This document shows positions 6,796 through 11,518 of a stretch of 11,518 bases of DNA, one piece after another. Origin of the DNA: Candidatus Pacebacteria bacterium UBA1364. GTDB lineage: Bacteria > Patescibacteriota > Microgenomatia > UBA1400 > PJMF01. Position numbers and translations under genes: made by a program. The stretch spans positions 35,975 through 47,492 of the forward strand of contig DBRQ01000008.1 of NCBI GenBank assembly GCA_002306345.1, in the 5' to 3' direction. The first letter of the stretch is position 1; every line of letters begins with the position of its first letter. The notes below the pieces were generated by a model. It worked only from the letters and a program-made list of their open reading frames with translations. It ran no database searches and was not told the origin of the DNA.

Positions 6796-7185
6796 TCAAA
6801 CACTTGTCCAATTAGTGGGGTCTGGTGGTAGAGCAGTGTTTGAACCTCCTGTAAAATTTAAAACATTGATCCCCAAAAAACTTTGTAACAACATAAAAAT
6901 TACAGCGGTAGCTGCTAAAATGAACAAACCAATTACCGCGTTAGTGATCCGTTTTTGGGCATTTTCTATTTTGCCTTTATCTCCACCGGAAGTCAGCCAC
7001 TGGATAGCACCGACGATTAGAAAAATAAAAACTAAAAGTACCGCCACCAACATCACGATGCTCATAATATTGCCAATAATAACACCTGCACCAGCGTCTG
7101 CAGAATTGCGATATTGAGTGCCCTGCAAGCCTTGATTTTCTGCTTCTTGGGCGATGTCTAGGGTGAGTGCTAGTTGGTTTAACAT
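6796..7185 (-). CDS. T4SS pilin-like protein without signal peptide
   Basis: The 129-residue product begins with about 35 mostly polar residues and no basic signal peptide; an in-frame stop just upstream (7195-7197) rules out a longer start. Helix 1 spans about 36-64, the loop TSGGDKGK 65-72, and helix 2 about 81-104. The tail is Pro/Asn/Thr-rich. It shares LTSGGDKGK with the 6296-6709 product and AQKRITNAVIGL with the 7208-7642 product, so it links the two within the family. No Shine-Dalgarno is visible. It lies 22 bases behind the preceding array gene and probably depends on the same transcript. Whether its N-terminus crosses the membrane unaided is unknown. Confidence 0.78.
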   Translation of the reverse strand: MLNQLALTLDIAQEAENQGLQGTQYRNSADAGAGVIIGNIMSIVMLVAVLLVFIFLIVGAIQWLTSGGDKGKIENAQKRITNAVIGLFILAATAVIFMLLQSFLGINVLNFTGGSNTALPPDPTNWTSV

Positions 7186-7207
7186 ATAAGGTGTTTAGTT
7201 CTTAAAG

Positions 7208-7642
7208 TTATAGTGTGGGAAAAGTTAACCTGAGTAAATCAAATTCTCCCCTAAATAAAATCCTATTAAGAAAACTTAAAATGGTAAATAAAGACACTAG
7301 AATTACCAAACCGATTACAGCATTGGTGATTCGCTTTTGAGCACTTTCGGTTTTTTTACTGTCAGAACCGGCTGTCAACCATTCAAAAGCGCCCCAAATG
7401 AAAAATACAATTACCACAATTGCCCCTAGATTAATGGCGACTTGCCAGATGTAAACCAAGTATTCAGTCAATTTACTGCCATCAGATATTCCTTCATTTT
7501 GGCCCAAATTGCCAATCACTGGATTAGTGATACCACCCCCATTGGCAGCAAAAACCGTCTGTGCTCCTCTGCTAAGAGCAAGCAGCATCATTAAGACTGG
7601 AATAAAGATGGTTAATAATTTTGTTCTTAAGGTCAATTTCAT
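7208..7642 (-). CDS. T4SS pilin-like protein with signal peptide
   Basis: At 144 residues it is the longest member of the array. A basic N-terminus (MKLTLRTK), a hydrophobic stretch and VFAAN at 30-34 make a good signal peptide with cleavage near residue 32. A Gly/Asn-rich extracytoplasmic segment of about 30 residues follows, then helix 1 (about 66-89), the loop TAGSDSKK (90-97) in which the second GG position is GS, and helix 2 (about 106-128). The tail ends in a hydrophobic LLRLTFPTL. The helix-2 start AQKRITNAVIGL is identical to that of the 6796-7185 product. It follows the previous gene after 14 bases, with no ribosome-binding site, so translation may be coupled. Family membership (VirB2/TrbC-like) is from topology and motif. 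Confidence 0.78.
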   Translation of the reverse strand: MKLTLRTKLLTIFIPVLMMLLALSRGAQTVFAANGGGITNPVIGNLGQNEGISDGSKLTEYLVYIWQVAINLGAIVVIVFFIWGAFEWLTAGSDSKKTESAQKRITNAVIGLVILVSLFTILSFLNRILFRGEFDLLRLTFPTL

Positions 7643-7656
7643 ATTTTAGTTTTGGC

Positions 7657-8016
7657 CTAGGGGATGATTTCTCCAATCATTTCCCCAGGATTTAAGATTG
7701 GTATACCAATTAAATTGCCAATGAGTCCGATGATCATGTAACTGGCGACGACCAACACCAAGCCTACTATGCTATTGGTGAATTTACTTGTAGCTTTGGC
7801 AGTTTTACCACTGTCACCACCCGCAGTAAGAAATTCAAAAGCGGCGATAAAGATGTAAACAATAAAAACTAAAGCCGCCGCAATGGTAACCAGTCCAATA
7901 ATGTCACTGATGTATGTTTCAAGAGAAGTGGTTACTCCTGCAGTATCAAGCGCTGCTGGAGTGCGTGCCTCTGTGACGGGTTGGATGGAGCCAATATTTG
8001 TTGTACTTATTGCCAT
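7657..8016 (-). CDS. T4SS pilin-like protein without signal peptide
   Basis: At 119 residues this is the shortest member. Its first 38 residues are polar, Thr/Ala-rich and lack a signal peptide. Helix 1 spans about 39-63, the loop TAGGDSGK 64-71, and helix 2 about 80-104 with SIVGLVLVVASY; the tail is short, with Pro and Gly. The motif places it among the typical copies. Its ATG lies two bases after the stop of the upstream array gene, with no Shine-Dalgarno, which points to translational coupling within one transcript. Confidence 0.78.
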   Translation of the reverse strand: MAISTTNIGSIQPVTEARTPAALDTAGVTTSLETYISDIIGLVTIAAALVFIVYIFIAAFEFLTAGGDSGKTAKATSKFTNSIVGLVLVVASYMIIGLIGNLIGIPILNPGEMIGEIIP

Positions 8017-8018
8017 AG

Positions 8019-8435
8019 TTAGATTGTCGGTATTTGCGGATTGATAATGAAAGTAGCGTCACCAAAAATAATCAAACCCAAAATGGCAGCGATGGTGTAA
8101 GAGGCCGCAATTAAAAATAAACCAGCAACACTGGAAAGCAGTTTCCCGCCAATTTTGGAATAAGCGCTGCTGTTGCCACTGGCGGAAATGTAGGTAAAAC
8201 CAGCACTGATAAAATTAAACAATACCCAAATGCCAGCGATAACCGTGGCAAACTTCAGCATATTGGAAATAAAAATGAGTAAACCAATGTTGTGCCCACT
8301 TGTATCTTGAGCATTGAAATTAGCTACTCCAGGCGGTGCATCAATAGTGCCAATGACACTTTCGGCCAGCACGGTCTGATTGCTAGCAAGCAAAATTGCG
8401 ATCGCACAAAGCAGGCTGTAAATAACTTTTTTCAT
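8019..8435 (-). CDS. Divergent T4SS pilin-like protein with signal peptide
   Basis: The 138-residue product starts with a clear signal peptide: MKK, a hydrophobic core, and VLAES at 22-26 with cleavage after residue 24. A long hydrophobic stretch (about 50-82) contains helix 1, the loop ISASGNSSAYSK (83-94) replaces LTSGGDxGK, and helix 2 spans about 99-124 with AGLFLIAASY. The loop keeps small residues and a lysine but loses the Asp, so this copy may have a different role. A TATAAT on the minus strand (8455-8450) lies 14 bases before the ATG, so it may have its own promoter inside the array. It ends two bases before the next gene. Confidence 0.75.
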   Translation of the reverse strand: MKKVIYSLLCAIAILLASNQTVLAESVIGTIDAPPGVANFNAQDTSGHNIGLLIFISNMLKFATVIAGIWVLFNFISAGFTYISASGNSSAYSKIGGKLLSSVAGLFLIAASYTIAAILGLIIFGDATFIINPQIPTI

Positions 8436-8449
8436 AATTGTCTTTTTAG

Positions 8450-8455
8450 ATTATA
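8450..8455 (-). promoter_or_regulatory. Possible internal promoter -10 in the array
   Basis: On the minus strand TATAATCTAA lies in the 30-base gap before the 8019-8435 gene. The same ten bases precede the 5738-6103 gene. No clear -35 is seen, and the predicted leader is about seven bases. Confidence 0.4.
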
Positions 8456-8465
8456 AACTACTTTC

Positions 8466-8867
8466 TCATTTAAAACCCATATTAATCCCAGTTAAAAGTT
8501 GCAGGATTTGCATAATCCAATAGGCGGCAAACATGACAATGAAGCCTACAACAGCCGAAGTCATAGTGTTTTTAGCTTGATCTTTATTTCCACTTCCGCC
8601 TTTAATCAAACCAAATCCGGCCACAATAATCATCAAAAACAGCACGACGCCAGCAGCCGTAAAAATAACTCTGACCACCAAATTAACAATATCGTCGGTA
8701 GAATTAAAAACATCTCTCACTCTTTGTCCACTTTTGAGATTTAAGCCACTAGTAATGTCAATTTCTGTTCTGCCGCCACCAATGTCGTAATCGGCAGAAA
8801 CTTTTGTTGTTCCTAAAGAAAGTGCCAAAAATAACAGGCCAATGAGCAAGCACACTTTTTTCTTCAT
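8466..8867 (-). CDS. First T4SS pilin-like protein of the array
   Basis: The ATG at 8867 is chosen over a TTG one codon upstream, giving 133 residues. MKKK and a hydrophobic core followed by VSADY (23-27) form a signal peptide. An extracytoplasmic segment of about 33 residues is followed by helix 1 (about 60-88), the loop KGGSGNKDQAK (89-99), helix 2 (about 103-127) with SAVVGFIVMFAAYW, and a very short tail. The loop keeps GG and basic residues but is a variant of LTSGGDxGK. A perfect TATAAT (minus strand, 8881-8876) ends eight bases before the ATG, so the mRNA is probably leaderless. No Shine-Dalgarno is present. It is the promoter-proximal gene of the array and is divergent from the ECF sigma gene 143 bases away. 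Confidence 0.78.
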   Translation of the reverse strand: MKKKVCLLIGLLFLALSLGTTKVSADYDIGGGRTEIDITSGLNLKSGQRVRDVFNSTDDIVNLVVRVIFTAAGVVLFLMIIVAGFGLIKGGSGNKDQAKNTMTSAVVGFIVMFAAYWIMQILQLLTGINMGFK

Positions 8868-8875
8868 CAAAAGTG

Positions 8876-8881
8876 ATTATA
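8876..8881 (-). promoter_or_regulatory. -10 element of the pilin-like array promoter
   Basis: A perfect TATAAT on the minus strand, preceded by a T-rich stretch but no recognisable TTGACA. Transcription would start one or two bases before the ATG at 8867. Confidence 0.5.
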
Positions 8882-8988
8882 AAATGATTTTGATTTTCTA
8901 TCTAGTGTGGAAAGAGGATACTTTTTAATGTCATATACGTCAAACTTCCGCGTCTCATGGGTGGTGTCGCTAGATGTCACCATTAGTG

Positions 8989-8994
8989 TAAAAT
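8989..8994 (+). promoter_or_regulatory. -10 element of the ECF sigma gene
   Basis: TAAAAT lies 16 bases before the ATG at 9011. It resembles the TTAAAATAAC string before the L25 gene. The -35 region is weak. A small inverted repeat, TGGTG and CACCA with an 11-base gap (8962-8982), overlaps the promoter and could be an operator. Confidence 0.4.
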
Positions 8995-9010
8995 AACAGT
9001 GAATCTAATA

Positions 9011-9583
9011 ATGCAAAATTTAACTCGTTTTGTTGGTTTTAGTAATGAGTCAGTTTTAATACAAGCCTTAAAAAATGGTGACGAATTAGCGGTGGAATAT
9101 TGGTTTAAAAAATACCGTCTCACACTAACTAAAATTGCTCTTTCTAAAGTACCCAACTCTACTGTGGCGGCGGAAATTGTCCAAGAAACTTTTATTGATT
9201 GTTTACAAACACTTAATTTATTTAAAGGTCAGTCTTCACTTTTGACTTGGATGCAAAGTGTCATGCGCCACGAAATTGCTGATTATTATCGCAAGCGTTA
9301 CGCCAAAAAAGTTATTCAAACTATTCCTCTAAGTGATTTGCTTCTGGAACAAAGCTATAAAGATGCTGCTTCTTCGGCTGAATTAGTAACTGTGGTGCTA
9401 AAACGCATGATTAAAAAAAATCGGGAATTATTACTAAAAAAATACGTTGATTGTAAAAAAGTGAAAGACATTGCCTTGGAAACTGGTGCAAGTGTCAAGG
9501 CAGTGGAATCAGATTTATTTAGAGCCAGACAAGAATTTAAAACTCTGTGGTTGGAATTGGGAGTTGAGTATGGCGGAAGATAA
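9011..9583 (+). CDS. ECF-type RNA polymerase sigma factor
   Basis: The 190-residue protein has the two-domain plan of extracytoplasmic-function sigma factors. Sigma region 2 covers about 14-100, with AAEIVQETFIDCLQ (53-66) in 2.2 and WMQSVMRHEIADYYRKRY (80-97) in the -10-recognising 2.3/2.4. After a linker comes region 4 (about 135-178), where VKDIALETGASVKAVESDLFRAR is the helix-turn-helix that reads the -35. Regions 1 and 3 are absent, as expected. The ATG at 9011 is preferred to the GTG at 8999, because the predicted transcription start falls at or after that GTG; no Shine-Dalgarno is present. It is divergent from the pilin-like array and overlaps a small membrane protein gene, an arrangement typical of a sigma factor and its regulator. 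Its targets cannot be read from the window. Confidence 0.87.
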   Translation: MQNLTRFVGFSNESVLIQALKNGDELAVEYWFKKYRLTLTKIALSKVPNSTVAAEIVQETFIDCLQTLNLFKGQSSLLTWMQSVMRHEIADYYRKRYAKKVIQTIPLSDLLLEQSYKDAASSAELVTVVLKRMIKKNRELLLKKYVDCKKVKDIALETGASVKAVESDLFRARQEFKTLWLELGVEYGGR

Positions 9584-9764
9584 CTTTTTAAAGCTTTTAA
9601 AAAACACTGCCAAAGAGCAAAGTTTTTTAGGTCGGGAAAAATTGATTCCGGATCAGCTAAGTGATCTAGCTAATTTTGTGGCCAGTTATTTGTGGCAATC
9701 AATGTTAGTTTTGGCTGTTATTTCGGCGATTTTATTAAATCTTTGGACTTTTCTCAGTAATTAA
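9570..9764 (+). CDS. Small tail-anchored protein, candidate anti-sigma factor
   Basis: The 64-residue product has a charged cytoplasmic part (1-40) and one membrane helix near the C-terminus (about 42-61), leaving three or so residues beyond the membrane. The frame is open further upstream, but the ATG at 9570 has a GGGAG ribosome-binding site six bases before it and overlaps the sigma gene by 14 bases, which points to coupled translation. Position and topology suggest a membrane-bound regulator of the sigma factor. However, the soluble part is far shorter than known anti-sigma domains of about 70-80 residues, no HxxxCxxC zinc motif is present, and there is no extracytoplasmic sensor domain. 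The role is therefore inference. It is only 10 bases from the next gene. Confidence 0.65.
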   Translation: MAEDNFLKLLKNTAKEQSFLGREKLIPDQLSDLANFVASYLWQSMLVLAVISAILLNLWTFLSN

Positions 9765-9774
9765 AATTTAAGTT

Positions 9775-10101
9775 ATGCAACATCAAAGAAACAAATTTTT
9801 AATCGCTCTTAAATCACTGCTCTACTCTAGCGTGCAATTGTTAGTTGGACTCGTATTGCACCCTTACCGCAGCATGCAGCTTTTGGTGAGAAATAAAATT
9901 TTGCTACCCTTTGCTTTTTACCCAACCCTAATTGGTTTGATCCTTTATTTATTATTTCAGATTGACTTTATTTACTTAATTTATCAATCTTTTTTCTTGG
10001 TCAAATTTTTTTATCAAGTGGCCTTATTTTTTTGTTTTTATTGGCAATTAGCACTTTTTTATCTTTGGATACGTTTTAGTAGAGTTTTTAATCGGTTTTA
10101 A
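9775..10101 (+). CDS. Small hydrophobic membrane protein of unknown function
   Basis: I do not recognise this 108-residue protein. Residues 1-43 are moderately basic with one amphipathic or weakly hydrophobic stretch (LLYSSVQLLVGLVLHPY) and RSMQLLVRNK. Two strongly hydrophobic, aromatic-rich segments follow (about 45-70 and 72-100), very rich in Phe, Leu and Tyr, and the protein ends with the basic RFSRVFNRF. The ends are therefore probably cytoplasmic. It lies in a compact plus-strand cluster, 10 bases after the tail-anchored protein and two bases before recF, so it is probably cotranscribed. The ribosome-binding site is weak. Confidence 0.65.
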   Translation: MQHQRNKFLIALKSLLYSSVQLLVGLVLHPYRSMQLLVRNKILLPFAFYPTLIGLILYLLFQIDFIYLIYQSFFLVKFFYQVALFFCFYWQLALFYLWIRFSRVFNRF

Positions 10102-10103
10102 AA

Positions 10104-11189
10104 ATGATAATCAAATCTTTGGCACTGCAAAATTTTCGCAATTTTACTTTGAGTAATTTTACTTTTACTAAAACTAATTTAATTTTTGGCAACAATGGCG
10201 TCGGTAAAACTTCCATTATTGAAGCAATTTATTTATTGGCCAGTGCTGACAGTTTTAGAGCTTTAAGAGTTGAAGAAATGATTCGTTTAGAAGCAGATTT
10301 AGGACGAGTACAGGGGCTAATTGACCTTGAAGATTCTGCTGCAGTGAATGGAGATGAAGAATTAAAACTAGAAGTGATGCTGACCAGAGGAAATGTACAA
10401 GGTAGAAGAACTCAATATCGTTTATTTTCTGTCAATGACATTCGTCGCCGCAAAAAAGATTTTTTAGCTTTTTTTAAAGCAGTGGTTTTTCGTCCCGAAG
10501 ATTTACGTTTGGTGGAAGGTTCTCCTTCTCGACGCCGCAGTTTTTTAGATAATGCTTTATCTATGGTATCTGATGAATATCGTTTGGCCTTAGCTCGGTA
10601 CGAACAAACTTTAAAACGTCGCAACCGTTTATTGCAAAAAGTCAATGAAGGTCAAGAAGATGCCAATGTATTAAATTTTTGGAATTTAAATTTAATCAAA
10701 AATGGTGAAATTATCCAGTTACAAAGGGCAAATTTTATTGATTTTATTAGGGAAGTGGTCTTTCCTTTTGAACTCAATATTGCCTATGTACCCTCGCTAA
10801 TTTCTGAAAAACGGCTTAATGAGCACCTCAATAAAGAAATTTTTCTCGGCCACAGTTTAATTGGGCCACACAAAGATGATTTTCAACTGAAATTTTCACA
10901 AGAGCAAAAAGGTATTAACGATCTCAGCATTCTAGCTTATGGTTCTAGAGGTCAACAACGCTTGAGCGTCTTATGGTTGAAGATTGCTGAATTGCAATTT
11001 TTGACCGATAAAATTGGCTATCAACCGGTCTTGCTACTAGATGATGTTTTGTCTGAACTGGACGTCGAAAGCAAGGAGATGGTTTTGGATTTATTGTCTC
11101 ATTACCAAACCATTCTCACTACCGCCGACGCTGACATCTTAGCTGATTTACGCAGTAAAATAGAGAACTTAAATCTGATTATTTTATAA
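10104..11189 (+). CDS. recF: DNA replication and repair protein RecF
   Basis: RecF is an SMC-like ATPase that, with RecO and RecR, loads RecA at single-strand gaps. The 361-residue length is normal. The N-terminal LALQNFRNF is a family signature. The Walker A motif GNNGVGKT is at 29-36, VVFRPEDLRLVEGSPSRRRSFLD is the conserved RecF block, and the ABC-type signature YGSRGQQR is at 279-286. The Walker B motif LLLDD is at 310-314, followed by a D-loop-like SELD. The GPHKDDF motif of the family is also present. The ATG at 10104 follows the stop of the previous gene by two bases without a Shine-Dalgarno, so translation is probably coupled. RecF usually lies next to dnaA and dnaN; here it follows a sigma factor and membrane protein genes. 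Confidence 0.96.
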   Translation: MIIKSLALQNFRNFTLSNFTFTKTNLIFGNNGVGKTSIIEAIYLLASADSFRALRVEEMIRLEADLGRVQGLIDLEDSAAVNGDEELKLEVMLTRGNVQGRRTQYRLFSVNDIRRRKKDFLAFFKAVVFRPEDLRLVEGSPSRRRSFLDNALSMVSDEYRLALARYEQTLKRRNRLLQKVNEGQEDANVLNFWNLNLIKNGEIIQLQRANFIDFIREVVFPFELNIAYVPSLISEKRLNEHLNKEIFLGHSLIGPHKDDFQLKFSQEQKGINDLSILAYGSRGQQRLSVLWLKIAELQFLTDKIGYQPVLLLDDVLSELDVESKEMVLDLLSHYQTILTTADADILADLRSKIENLNLIIL

Positions 11190-11288
11190 TCAAAGAGATT
11201 TCCTCAAAGCAAGCTGTGGTAAGGATCAATGATGTTACAGCGATAGCCGTGATATTTTCAAAGACATTAATGCCTCAAAGCAAGCTGT
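11190..11288. repeat. Imperfect direct repeat in the recF-nnrD spacer
   Basis: Copy 1 (11190-11217) and copy 2 (11258-11288) both begin TCAAAGA and end in the identical 16-mer CCTCAAAGCAAGCTGT (11202-11217 and 11273-11288), followed in both by AAGGA within a few bases. The copies are 71 bases apart at the 16-mer. No gene or terminator hairpin is seen in the spacer. With only two copies this is not a CRISPR. Confidence 0.7.
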
Positions 11289-11305
11289 AAGGAAGTCTAA
11301 TTTCA

Positions 11306-11518
11306 TCATTTTATGGCCAGTTTTTTGGCAAAACTAACTTCTTGCCACAAAATTTGCGGCACCATTTCCACAAGATTGCTGCTGTTAAAGTATGGGCCTT
11401 GTTTTTGATAAAGTTTTTCACCAGCTTTTTTATTGATATAACTGGCTACAATGCAACTTTCTAAAGCTTCATTTTTACAATAAATAGCAGCCAAAAGTCC
11501 AGCCAGAACATCGCCAGT
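11306..11518 (-). CDS. nnrD: NAD(P)H-hydrate dehydratase, C-terminal part
   Basis: Only the last 70 codons are in the window; the frame is open to base 11518, so the 5' end lies beyond it. The visible start, TGDVLAGLLAAIYCK, is the (G)TGDxLAG motif of the ribokinase-like fold, with the catalytic Asp third in the window. A helix (ESCIVASYINKKAGEKLYQKQG) and SSNLVEMVPQIL follow, matching the usual end of NnrD (HGxAGxxxxxxxG, then S-x-L-x-x-x-IP). The enzyme dehydrates damaged NAD(P)H hydrate using ADP or ATP and is often fused to an epimerase domain, which cannot be seen here. It ends at TGA (11308-11306) and is convergent with recF. Another ribokinase-family enzyme such as ThiD is less likely. 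Confidence 0.75.
   Translation of the reverse strand, partial: TGDVLAGLLAAIYCKNEALESCIVASYINKKAGEKLYQKQGPYFNSSNLVEMVPQILWQEVSFAKKLAIK

Noticed and set aside
6815..7117. Plus-strand open frame of 100 codons
   Set aside because: Antisense to a well-supported pilin-like gene and made of typical reverse-frame composition.
8943..8970. ECF-type promoter (AACTT with GTCGC) in the divergent region, implying autoregulation
   Set aside because: The 18-base spacing and the -10 match are poor, and the target motif of this sigma factor is unknown.
10412..10645. Minus-strand Arg/Lys-rich frame inside recF
   Set aside because: Antisense to conserved RecF sequence; no independent evidence.
11190..11305. 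CRISPR-like repeat pair
   Set aside because: Only two imperfect copies of unequal length, no array and no cas gene.

Overview
The window looks like a piece of chromosome from a small-genome bacterium of the Candidate Phyla Radiation (Patescibacteria). This is inferred from gene content, not from a marker tree. The signs are AT-rich DNA, very tight gene packing, a DUF4012-type exported protein, an unusually short valyl-tRNA synthetase, and above all a tandem family of small two-helix membrane proteins resembling the type IV secretion pilin family (VirB2/TrbC-like) that is common in that group. UGA is read as a stop (for example at the ends of the DUF4012 gene and the 6796-7185 gene), so the code is the standard bacterial one and not the Gracilibacteria code.

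Layout. From 1 to 1116 (+) lies the 3' part of a DUF4012 gene. A 400-base AT-rich spacer follows, with a possible origin-like arrangement. Ribosomal protein L25/CTC is at 1517-2212 (+). On the minus strand, valS (2753-5002) is followed by a small two-helix membrane protein (2272-2730). At 5165-5752 (+) there is a Nudix protein that aligns closely with type I isopentenyl-diphosphate isomerase. Its 3' end overlaps the convergent last member of the pilin-like family.

The centre (5738-8867, all minus) is an array of seven paralogous proteins of 119-144 residues. Each has an N-terminal extracytoplasmic stretch, a first membrane helix, a short Gly/Ser-rich and basic loop (LTSGGDxGK in the most typical copies) and a second membrane helix. 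Four copies have a clear signal peptide and three do not. Five lie close together (8867 to 6796). The sixth (6296-6709) has its own promoter-like element, the only strong Shine-Dalgarno of the array, and is followed by a strong hairpin terminator. The seventh (5738-6103) is a divergent, cysteine-containing copy with its own promoter. No VirB4, VirD4 or VirB6-like gene is in view.

Divergent from the array, at 9011-11189 (+), is a compact cluster: an ECF-type sigma factor, an overlapping 64-residue tail-anchored protein that could be its regulator, a small membrane protein, and recF. The window ends in the 3' portion of a convergent NAD(P)H-hydrate dehydratase gene (minus), separated from recF by a spacer carrying an imperfect 30-base direct repeat.

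How the parts may work together (inference): the sigma factor and its small membrane partner sit back to back with the pilin-like array and could control it in response to an envelope signal. The remaining genes are housekeeping functions: translation, isoprenoid metabolism, recombination and cofactor repair.
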